This document shows, piece by piece, positions 25,801-37,800 of a DNA stretch of 64,000 nucleotides; positions within the stretch are counted from its first letter, which is position 1, and the number at the start of each line of letters is the position of its first letter. Under the pieces are notes generated by a model that had not been told where the DNA came from, ran no database searches, and was given only the letters and a program-made list of their open reading frames with translations. Made by a program: the position numbers and the translations under genes. The stretch is from Apteryx mantelli (taxonomy: Eukaryota > Chordata > Aves > Apterygiformes > Apterygidae). Where the stretch lies: the NCBI RefSeq assembly GCF_036417845.1, contig NC_089981.1:62833268-62897267 (forward strand), given 5' to 3'.

Positions 25801-28800
25801 CAATAGATCTATCTTCTTTAGGTTTTCAGTACTAGTTCTGAGTTCTTCTGTGAAAGACTCTTGTTTGGTTGTAACAAAGTCCAAGCAAGCCTACTATGGT
25901 AGGACATTATAGTCAATGAGCTCAAGAAAGCAATAATTATTTTGCTTTAAAGTCTTGTCTTCACTATGAAAAATACATGTTTTTTTAAAACCTATAAATA
26001 ACTTTGCATGTCTGCAAAAAAACATGTAGCAGAGCAGAGTACATCAATTTGTCAAAATGCAAACTTTGCAAGTATCTCTCTCCTGGGGTTGAGCTAAGGT
26101 TCCTTGCTTTTGCTCTCCTGTTTTATCTTGGTATATTTTGCAGCCATCAGTTATCTGAAGTTTAAAAATGTTGCTTTTTTAGTTATGAAGACAAGTGCAA
26201 GCAGAATATATTTTTATGAAGATATTAATTGGAAAGTCAAACCTTCTCCTGACAAATATCCTACAATAATTTTAACAGGGTTTGTAGCTTCATGCTGTTT
26301 GGTAAGATTCCTTTTAGCAGGAATACCTGCATCTCCCTGAGACATTCCAATTTTACAGTTTTTTGCCAACAGATGAAAACAGAATAGATCAATAGATCAG
26401 AATATTAGATCAATATTATTATTGCTTGGAGCTTTCCTTCATTTTGTTTCTCTCTTCCAGAAATGAAGCCTGAATGTTGCTTCACATTAGCTTGCACTTT
26501 ATTCCTTAGTATAGACTCCTTGAATTAAAAACTATTTGTGACAAAAGTGCTCTAAGAGAAGGGCAGTCATTTTTACATTGGTCACTTAAATCACTTCTTA
26601 CCACCAAATGCTAAAGTATCTTTCAACTGATTGTTTTCTACCTTTTTATATCTTGTATAACTTTACTTGACATTCCTTTTATGCAGTCTCCCACCTTGAA
26701 GGTCAGAACCACCAAATACTTAGACATAAAGGAAAAACTAGAAAGGCCACTTACCAAAAGTTAGGTTTTCAGTTCTTGTTTTTCTTCCCTATACGTAATA
26801 GGTCTTTTGTCAAAACCTCCACTCAAACATTCCAGAAAGTAGTTCAAGAACTACTCCCAGAACTAGGATCTGTTTTCCTGGATAAGAACTACTACTTTGG
26901 CCTAGTACTATTTGTTAAAGATTCCTTTTTAAAATTCAATCACACTTCAGTTTGGAAGGTGTTTTGTTTGATAAATAGGATGGCTTGTTCTCAGTTATGC
27001 TGAGACCACTCTCCCCTTTACACACCACTGTGATAGTTTGAATAGGTCTTAAAATGGAAATAAACTGCACTTAGTATAAATGAGAATCCAGTCCACTATA
27101 GCAGATATTCATGTGACAGGGAAATTACTAATAATAGACCATACACCATAGTTTCATAAAGGCACAAAGAAACTTCATTATTAATTTAGTGTTTTCAGAA
27201 AAACTACCCCAAATCTGAATAACGCCAGTAGATGTCACTGTTGGCATATGCCGATGTGTTGAGAAAACTCAAGTGTTCAATGTGAACTGTATTTTAGTTT
27301 ACATATATATATGGATACCTGAATATATGAAACTGAGTGGGTTTTTTTTCATTCTTTTGTACATATAGAACGTATTTTGTAATTTATTACATTCTGTGCT
27401 TGTAATTGCTGGTACAGTAAAGACTATATATAAGTGAAAATTTAAGTAATTGTTGTATTATAAAATAAACAAGGACAAAAAAATATACACATAATTTCTG
27501 CTCTCTGTAAGGTAAAAATATATGTTATCATTTTATGTATAAATCCTGTAAAATATCTGTTCAGCTGATGAATGTTAATAGACCCAGAATACTTGTTGCT
27601 ACTGTTTTCCAGTTTTGCCATTTTAGTAGTAGTAATAGTCTTCAAATCTAAATTTCCCTTTTCACATGCCAGGAACAAAGGAAATAGAGGTAGAAAAAAG
27701 AGGAACAATTATATAACTATATGTGTGTGTGCGTGTGTATATGTATATACACACACACATGTATTTATCAGTTACACTGTGTTGTGTAAAAATGTGTTCG
27801 CTATTTTTGAAATTGAAACAATTGCAGAAGGGAAATTAGGATGTATAATTACTTCATACTACAACTTTAGAAAGTTAAATATTCCTTTTGCATGATGTTT
27901 GCAGTAGGTAAGTTTACAAAAATGAGCAAACAAAAAAGAATCAGAATCCAATCCCTAGTGTAATCACAAAAGATCTTATTGAAAAGCAGCCAGACATTCC
28001 TACTGAAATCAGTTCCCTGGCATTTAAGTATATAGCTGATCATAAGTACTTAAATGGTGTATTTGCCATGCCTGAAATTATGTCTGTAATACTTTTCTTG
28101 CTGATTTAGACTTTAGTGTTGCATTTTTCCTGTGACTTCATGCAATGCACACCATGGATCTGATCATGAAAGGTTTCTGGAAATTATTTGGAATGTGACT
28201 ACAAGAATTACAAGCTTGGCACCAGGTTTCTGGTGTGTGTTAAGTCATTCCTATCTTGAGTTCTTCCTTTCTAAGAAAAAAAAAATTTGTATGTTTTACT
28301 CATTGTTTACTTTCAATTTGTTTCAAATTTTACTTAATAGTTTACTTTAAATAATAGCAAGCTATTTTTGTGCTTTTAATACCTGACATCTGAGTAATTT
28401 ATTCATCTTCTCTGTTGCTGCAGAATTTGTTATGAAGGCGTTCCTATTTCAGAGCAATTCCAGAAAGATGGAATTCATGTCCTTCCTTCTTGTACATCAA
28501 AAAGTCTAACAGAACGGCAAAAAATAGCTGAATATTGTCTTAAAAAGTCACAACTGGACCTGCTAGGAGAGAAAGTAAGAAATATTTTTAATAAATGTGT
28601 GACACAAAATCTGAAAAAGTTTTTTGGTTTTGTTCTTTGGTTGTATGAAACACCTGTGAAATAAAGATCTACTGATTTTTCAGCGTTTGACAATATGTGA
28701 TATAAAAATGTATATAGACATTTCTATTGATGGAGAATTTAGTTTTTTATATTCTGAAACATCATGCCTCAGTTCTTATTTCTTTCTCTGAAATAATAAT

Positions 28801-31800
28801 AAATGCTGAGATGCTAATTAGTAACGGATAAAAACACTAAAAGAGCAAGCTAGATAGTTGATTCAGGCCGAGAAGCTCTATACCTCTCAAGATTTCATTG
28901 CACATGGTGTTTTTTTGACAAAGTCATATTTAGTAAAGACTGGCATTGTATCACATAATAATTACGTTCAGATTTAATACAGACATTTATAAACTGGGTT
29001 GTTGTTAGTTGGTAACTGAATTGTATTGGTTTTGAAGGTTTCCATATATCCAGAAGCTTTAAAAATGTGTTGGGCTCCAGCTCCGCCAAAATTCTCTGCT
29101 CCAATTTCTTCCCTGAAGGAAATTTTATTTCCTACATATGAGGTAAATATTTTAAATGTATTTTTAGTGTTCCCATCTTTTGCAGAAATACATGTCTTTC
29201 TCTACCATATTTGTTAACTCTAGCAGTTGTGTTATATCCTGCTATTTTATTAACATTTCTGCATATTATAAGCACAGTTGGTAAGTCATTGTACAATTTG
29301 TAATAATGTTTTGAATTTTGTTTGTATTGTTGTAGTTTTATTTTTGTAGAAATGGAAATTAAGTTTCTAGTAGTAAGTATTCTTAATTACCATTTCCTAT
29401 TATGTTATCTTGCTTAGTGCTTACTTGTTATATTTTAATTAATTGAAGTAAATAACATCTTTCCCCCTTTGTCTCTTTATGTAGAGAGCTACTTTTACGT
29501 AATGTCTTTCTTCAGCTGTGCTGACAGTAATTTCTATTAAAATGAGATAAAATAATTCTTATATTTAACAAATTCTGTTCTAGAAAAATGCCTTCTTTTG
29601 AGTTTTGAAATGTTTTGACTCTCTCTCCATGAGTCATTCACGTAAAAGGGCATGCCCACTGTATGGTGCACATATCAGCAGCACTGTGCACCTTCACAGG
29701 GCAAAAGTTACGGAGAAACTAGTATTTCATGACTACTTCACTCCCCTGTGCAAGAGATGATGAAGACTTTTTCTTCTGCATGAATGAACTGACAGCAGGA
29801 GTAACCTGACATGGTTCTGCTACTGCCATCTCCTAGCGTTACTATGTCTGCACTGAGCTGTGTTGATGTTGCTATGTGTACTACTGCCAGCTGACATAAG
29901 TTACCAAGTCTACAGGGTAAAATTTAGAGAATCAGGTAGCAATAACTGGTTCTCTCATGTCCTTGTCTCTCATGCACCATGTAAATCTTGATCACATTGA
30001 AGAACATGCCCCAGTGTCTGTCCATCAGAAGCCTAAGATATATGGCTTCTGCGATATTGGACTTGATCATCATAAATCTTTAGCCCAAATATAGGCTTTA
30101 CTTATTAATCTGTTGCTATATTTTCTATAGTTGACTAAAATAATAATATTGAACATATTCAAATATGCAAATATATTAATATTTCAGAGCAATGTTATTG
30201 AAAGTGTTGTATTTGAAGACTTCACTGATCTTCAGGAAGATGAAGAGTTAGAACCTGAGGAAGGCGATCGTGATTTCTACAGTTATGAAGTGGTGTTGTA
30301 TTACAGTACTTAAAAAAAACTATAAAAATTAAGCTTACCAAAACAATTCTTAGTTTTAAGATCTATACGTAATACAGAAAATGTTTCTGTGTCATTGACT
30401 TCTAGAAACAATTTTGTGTTAGATATATATATTTTTTAAGGAAAAGAAACTCAGTATTTAAATTTGCTTCATTTCTAAATAGAAAAAGCTAGACCTCCCT
30501 TTTTAAACCTGAGACTGTACTTAATTTAGGATGTTGGAACTTCTACTGATATTAGCCATGTATTGATATCCCTTAAGACTTAGGAAAATATACGTGTAGA
30601 AAGAGTCATTGCATATTTTAAAGACTCTTCTTATTTTTAAATTTGATAGCGTTATGTGGGGAGGAAGGTTTGTGATGTAAGAGTTTTTTGGGAACATGAC
30701 ATATCTCAACAGGGTGGCTTACTGGATATTCCACTCTACCCAACCATCTAAAAAGCTGTGAGAATCAGGAAGCAGAATAGGGGAAGATAGATGTTTCCCA
30801 CTATGTGGAATTTTTATATAGGGTTTCTCAGAATGTAATATTAAAGGATATGCAAGGGGTTTCCATGCAGTGGTTTGCCGGTGGCAGGTTGAAGTGTGGC
30901 TCTCAGCTATAGCGAGGGTCTTTCAGTTACAGAATGTTGGCTATCTCAAACACCTTTGATCTAGTTCTTGGAAGCAATGTAGGAATGAGGACCATAAGCT
31001 CCACTGAGAACATGGAAGTGGCAAATGATGCTGTTTAGTTAAATGTGTTTATACAGGGCTAGCTGTTTCTAGCAAATAGGTCTGAAAGGTGGAAGTGGGT
31101 AGAAGCTTACCCAGATCCCATGAGAAGTAAGCTGAAAATCTTTCTTTACCAGAAAATTTGAGGTTCAACTGGGTATTTCTGTAGCTAAAACACAGCTTAA
31201 ACCTTGGAACTGGAGGTGCTACTGTGACCTCAGCTGGAACTGAGGAAGACTAATGCACAAGTGGATGTATTTGCATCCAGAATAGGGCAAACTGAGGCTA
31301 GTATAGTATTACTGCAGTTGAGCTCCCAGATATTGTTTAGTGAACGAAGGCCCTGTTTAACATTGTTGTAATTTAGGGCTTCATCTGCAATTTGGGATTA
31401 TTAGGGCAGTTAAGATCTATTGGATAACATGTTTGCTATTTGAAGGTGAGTCATGCTGGGCAAGATGTATTTGCCTTTGTCCTTGAAATGAGGTTTTAAT
31501 AGTGTCTATGGATAGCTGAGGATCTATCATTCAAGAGAATGTGACTTATAGATGGCAGGGGAGCAGAACAAAGCGATAAATTTGATAGTGGTAAAGGAAC
31601 ACTTGATAGTGTGAACACTTGCTGCAGGAGTTGGCTAGAAATAATGAGAACCTTATTCAGTATGTCAAAAAGGAAATGTTTTGTGGTCAACTTTGCATGT
31701 ATCCTACATCCTTTTGCAGCCAGGAAGCAGCAACTTAAAAAAAATTATTTTATATAAGGATAAAAATTATTTTGAATTTTGTATCATGATTGACTTCAGG

Positions 31801-34800
31801 CACAAAGAGATTATGGCTGTGTTAGAAAATATAAACTGGTTTGGAATTGTGCAGCAAAGATGAAGACTGCTGGTAGCCATTTGTCTACAGGAAAACTGGG
31901 ACATTAGGTACAATAATTGAAAATAATGAAGGTTGTAATTATGCACCAAAATATATATATACGTACTCATTTACTTACAGACCTCTTGGGAACACTTCTG
32001 TTAGGGAGAACGCTTTTTTGGATTTTTTTTGAGCTTTTATTACAGAAGAAAACCGTTTGCTTCATTCTAATAGAAATGATTATGGTATAAGTAGACCTGT
32101 TAACACGTTGACATCTGTTTTAATAGTTGTTGCACATACAGTTTCTCAGGCAGAAGTAATACTCTTATTGAAAATTACTGTTGTGCTGATGTAGCCATAT
32201 TATTGTCTGGGGTTCCCAAGACAAAAAAATGTGCTTGTAAGTAATGCTCAGTGAGTCTGGCACTTTTAGGAATTGGTGTGCCTAATACATATTGACTGAA
32301 AAGACATCTCCTTACATCCAGTAAATTCAGTCTAGGTGATCAACTGTATGGCATATTCACAGCATTTTCTGAGGTTGTCAAACTTGTTGTGCATGCACAG
32401 AGCATCTGTGCAGCACACGTATAGAATATGTGCACTCCTGGAAGTGTCCAACTGACTGCACTTGCTCTGTAGGGTTAATCTGTATGAGCACATTGGATGT
32501 GTCTGGGTTTTTCGGACATCTGGCAATGGAAATGGGCTTAAGACATCCGGAAATATAGATGAATGCACTCCTTACTCCCCTCACACAAAGGCAGGGGCTT
32601 TTGGGGGAAAATTCAGATTTCTTCGGAGATTATCTTTATTTCTGGTAGTCCCAGCTTTTACAAGCAGAGTTTATCTGAAAGCTCTATCATATAGACTCAG
32701 CCTAATTCAGACTTATTTTCACTTTTTGTTTTATCTATAGGCAAAAACTATTCTGAGAAGATGCCATTCTTTGCCAGATTTTCCTGATAGTGAGAAATTA
32801 GAGGTATTGTTTTATATCTACATGCATTTGTTCCCAAACTATGATTTTGTAGAAGAAATTCTTACACCGAACTGAATTAAACTTAGTATTTTCTTATTAA
32901 ATGCAAAAATCAGATTCTCAAAGGTCTCTTTCAAGTGGATTGGCTATATTGAATCTCTCAATTTCAAAATAGGAGAGCATAGATCTGTACTGAGAACCCC
33001 CCATTAACTTTACAGGCATTTGGATATAGGCCATATTTATGTCAGCTGTCCATACTCATCCTGCTAATCCGAAAAAAAGTGGAACAGCTTACTTAGACTT
33101 GCAGTATCAGCTCCTTGGATTTCAGACATACCAGAGCATCAACATTGTCTAGTTTCCAATCTAAAGTGCCATGCACTTTTATGGCTTTTGAAGTAATGTT
33201 AGATATTTCACAAAATACATAAAGCAGCAATAAATTATGCAAACTTTACACTTATGCAAAAATGATCTTGATAACACTATAAAGGTAGTATTTTATTAAG
33301 GAATTTGATTTTGAGTAAGAGTTTGAGTGGTATGTATTTATTTAAAACCTTTACATAGTTTATAACAACGCCCTTAAAATGTTGTGACTGTGGTGTGTTA
33401 AAGACAGACATGAAACATGGCAGCAGTTGAAGCTTTATGATGTGATAAATGAAATAATTTAAACACCAGATTTGCAATTTGAACTAACTATTGATACTTG
33501 GTGTTAAAATATTAGAGTTTTGTGTTCAAATAGAAGTGGTTTTGTTGAATTCAACTAACAGTTCTTTAGCAAAACGGTGCATAGTTCATTAAAGGAATTA
33601 GCCAAATAGCAATTCAATATTTTTGCACTTTACAGTCAAACTATCTTCTAATCTATATGATAAATAATAGTTTTACACTGATCATGTGGCTTGAGTTTCT
33701 TCTTTTTAATAAGTCTCCATGAAGCTTAGATTTTTTTAAATTATAATTTTCTTAAAGAAAAGGGGCGCACACTGTGGCACTGTGATTTTTTTAATCTTTT
33801 CAAAGCTTCACAAGGTATAATGCATTGCCACAAATAAAGTATGAAATGTATTAAGTGAAATGAAGTTCTTTAAATTATTATTAAAAGAAGCTGAAGGCTG
33901 ATGCAGTATCTTTCTAATAAATATGTAAACGATGTAATTCTTAGCAAATGTCTATAACCAAGCTTTGAAAAAGTGCTTATTTGAGTCTGACTCAAAATTG
34001 TTTGGTGCTTTTTTTCTTCAGGTTAGTGAGTGCTTTCCTCTGTAAATTTCAGGCAGTGTACATGAAATTGCTTTTTAATTTCTTTGAGGATGTGTTATCC
34101 TTAGTATTATAGTGCAAGTTAGACAAGTCAGAACAAAAAGACTGAGAACCACTAGAAAAGGCTGAGAACATTAGCTACAAATAATACTTGCTTAATAATT
34201 AATTAAAATTGAACACCAGAATATAACAATTGTTCTGTAGTTCTTGATTTTGTCAGGTGATTTGGGGATGGGGGCACAAAGTACAGGGGTGCGTATTTCC
34301 ATTCAGATTTTGGTTCTGCTTCCATATAACACAGCTGTAATTCCAAGCATTTTACAGAGTCCTTCTGTCTTTTCTTCTGACTTCATAAATATATCTCAGT
34401 TCATCTTTCTGTAAATGGCACTACCAGGGGCATACATCTTTGTTTTTAAAATTCAACTTTCCTATAAAGACTGGGGTTTTCTAGTTCAAATTTCTTGTGA
34501 CACTTTTTAGAGAAGATTAATTTTAGCCCTTTTGCCAGCTTCAGATAACATTGAATTAATGTTTTAGGTCTGTTTGCTTTGACACATATCCTGAGGTATG
34601 CAGATCTCTTCCCCCACAATTAAATACTATTAAGTTATTTTCAGCTGTGTAGTCCCCATGGCAAGAAACAAAATCCAGTCCATTAAAACTCAGCAAATGT
34701 AATAATATAAATCTTATTTCAAATGGACATATAAATAAGTTGTTTCCTTTTTTCTAACAGATAAGTTTGATTAGAAGGTCAGTCTCTGCTCCAGAGATGA

Positions 34801-37800
34801 CTGCTTTCAAAGATGAAACTATTTTAAAGATGTCAGCTAATTTCAAAACCAGCATGAAAGAGTTGAAGTTTATGAAGCAACAGATAGCTGAGCCAGAGGT
34901 TGAGACAGAGATTGGGAAAAGCTCCCCTACCAAGCATCTGTTGAATCAAATCTGCAATGGTCTGCAATCAATGCAGACAGACACACCAATGGAAAAAACG
35001 CCTACTTTGACTGGACAAGAGGATAGTGAGAATGACATTGTTCTTGCTGAAAGGTCTCAAAAGGCTGGGATTAAATACCCTGTTTGCCCAAGAAGAAAGA
35101 AAACAAAGAAATCAAAGAAAATAATAGACCCTAGAAAATTAGAAGCTGTGATTAAGAAATTAAGTCAACCCCCAAAGATTCTTAAAAGGTTTTCTTTAAT
35201 TAATGTATATTGCCTTTTTAAAGAATATATTTTAATTTGTAGCCATATCATTTAATTCTATATTTTGTCTTTTTGAATATTAAGTATTACTCTGAAGTTT
35301 AGTAATAATAGTTTAGTTATTTTGAGTAATATTTGTTAATGCAAAGAAAAAATACGTACTTTTCAGGTTTTTTTAGGATATTTAGTACATATTGCACTTT
35401 AAACAGTAACTGTTGCTTTATGCAACAACAGAAAAAGATTTATCTAAATGAATGATTAAAATGTTCAAACTTATTTATGTGAAAGACAAGGGAGAAATTC
35501 TCAGTATTTAGGAAACTTAAATGCTAGGCTGGACTAACCTCCTTTTTATCATGAACTGCATAGATTATATCAAGCAAGTGACTTTTTACCTTTTTTTTTA
35601 ATGGATCACACTAAATATTTTGCTAGTGAATACTTATTACTTATGTACTTGGGATTTGGGATACAAGGAAGACATGGCCTTAGAAGGTAATCAGGTATTA
35701 GAAAAGCATAAGAAAACATTAATACTCTTGCCATTTTTTTGGCATAGGGATATTAAATACTTGTGCTTGAAGTATGAGCTGCAGAAAAAGCAAATTTTGT
35801 CCATGTTTGTAGTAATATGTTATATGTTCACATTGTACTTGCATTGATACTTACATTGATGCTCAGGTCCAGTTTTCTTTTTGCGTTTTTTTTTTCTTTT
35901 AGGCACCTTTTCGTAGGTAATTAAACTAACTGTGGTATGACATAGTGGTATAGTGAGCTGTGACTAATGGATCTGGTGGCGTTTTTCCAAAGTTATCTTT
36001 TAGACGGGGGTACAATATGTTCTATGTTGACTGAAGCTTTCATATCAGATTTGCTAAGACCAAGTGGGTTTCGTCTTTGTGCTGTTTTACATGTTATTCA
36101 TGTAAGGGCTTGCTTAATTTTTTCTTTAGTTTCCCTTTTTTTCCCCAGTGAGATCCCATTTACAAAAGCATAGATATGTATAAGATATTATCTCTGTATT
36201 CCCTTTTAGTATTCCCTTCTGTGTTAGCAAGAACAGTATTGTTTGTGATAAAGATTAAATATTTCTGTTTAAAAGCCTCTGTTTCTTTGGTTTCGAGGTC
36301 TCAAAGCAGATGTTGATATGCAACATTTGTGAAGGTTCTCATCTTAGAAGCTGTGAGTTTTCCCAGGTTATCATTTTGGAAATGTCCTTGTAAATTCAAG
36401 TGTTTTTTCACTTTACAGTTTGGGTGGTGCTTTTTATGTTTTTATTCTCACAGCCTCTTCATAACCTCAGTAGGATCTATCATCTATGTATTTATCTATC
36501 CAGGATTTATCGACTATGTATTTAGCCATGTTGGTAATTATCCACTCTGAAATATGGTCCCTTCTTAGGTTTAGCCTTGTCCTTGTAAACCTAAGTTAGA
36601 AGCTTTCAGAGGAGGTAAGCATGCAGCTGCAGATAAGTGCTGAACGGAAATATGAATCACTCAGCACAGTTCTGCTGGTTTCTGTAATTTTTTTCATAAA
36701 TGGCTGATAAGTTAGAAAATTATTGTTAACAGAATAATAAACAATAGTTATTTGAATAGTTGCTGCTTGACAGATTGTAATTTGGTGCTGTTAATATATC
36801 TGGGAACCTTTAATTAATTTAAATATATTTTTTCCCTCAGGTCTGTGTCCCTGGGAAGACTCCCTATTCATGATAAATTCAGTATCAAGGTATCTTCAGC
36901 AGTCAGACAGTATCGTAGTCCCAGTATCCCTTGTTTATTAGATTTTGAAAAGTTTGCCAAAGTGAGGGGTGGAATTCCAAAAGAAAGTTCTGCTCGCAAA
37001 TGGGTCAGTGGAATTTGGAATGGCTGGTTTGATGAAACTTTCCCTCCTAGTAGGACTGATCTTGAGGAGGAGGATATTAAATTACTCAAAGGAACTAAGA
37101 AGGTGGACTTGCAAGATGCAGATCTACAAAGAGAACTAGTTGACTCAGTACAGCCTGTTCTGCTTGAAGATGCAACAGTTAGTATTGGAGATTTAGAAGA
37201 AGAAGTAAGACGACTGACAGTGCTAATAGAAAAGGAAGAGCAACCTTTGGCTTTTCACTATTGTAGGCGTGGAGCAATACAAAGAAAGTTAGGCAAGTTA
37301 AAGTTGGCTATGGATGACTTGGAGAAAGTAAGTTTAATGCCAAGTTTTTCTTCTACCAAAACCCACTTTTTTCTTTCTTTCTTTTTTTTTTTTTTTTTTT
37401 TAACTGAGCATCCGAGTTCTCCCCAAGGAGGGAGGTAGAAGCATAAAAGAGTTGATAACTAGCTGAATGCTGCCTCTTTTGCCCTTCTATGACAGGCCCA
37501 AGGTCAGTCCTGGGCGAATGCCATAATAAGCTCTACTCAGGTGTTCTCCAGGCACCATAATGTTTCTCTGGAGACCCTTACTCAGGATATGACAGTCCCA
37601 AGACCTGAACTGGCCCATGTATGTTGGAGATAGGGTAGGAAAAAACCAACAACAACCCAAAGTCTTTTGCTTTAAGTCCTGCTACTGGCACAGCTGCTGA
37701 GCATATTTTTAATATCTGCAAAAGCATAATGAGGAAATAAATTGTAAAGCAATGTGTTTCTTGTGCACAATAAAAATATCATTTGACGCTAGTATTTTAT

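Larger units (their letters stand above)
21671..28423 (+). other. Intron (about 6.75 kb)
   Basis: The second-largest gap within the visible gene, after the one at 30-38 kb in exon density terms. It holds an old repeat fragment at about 22130-22235, an old CR1 tail at about 23885-24150, a CTCF-like motif at 25544-25557, a weaker one at 27225-27238, and an alternating purine-pyrimidine tract at 27718-27764. Open frames such as 23212-23484 (-), 26104-26340 (+) and 27442-27895 show no recognisable domain. Confidence 0.5.

Noticed and set aside
26104-26340. 78-codon hydrophobic plus-strand open frame in an intron
   Set aside because: No acceptor/donor pair in phase with the flanking exons, which already join without it; looks like translated AT-rich intron.
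27442-27895. Overlapping open frames on both strands with Val/Tyr/Thr/His runs
   Set aside because: Generated by the TG/CA dinucleotide tract, not protein-like.
29823-29840. Third intronic CTCF-like motif (CTGCCATCTCCTAGCG region)
   Set aside because: At least two mismatches in the core positions; not distinguishable from chance.
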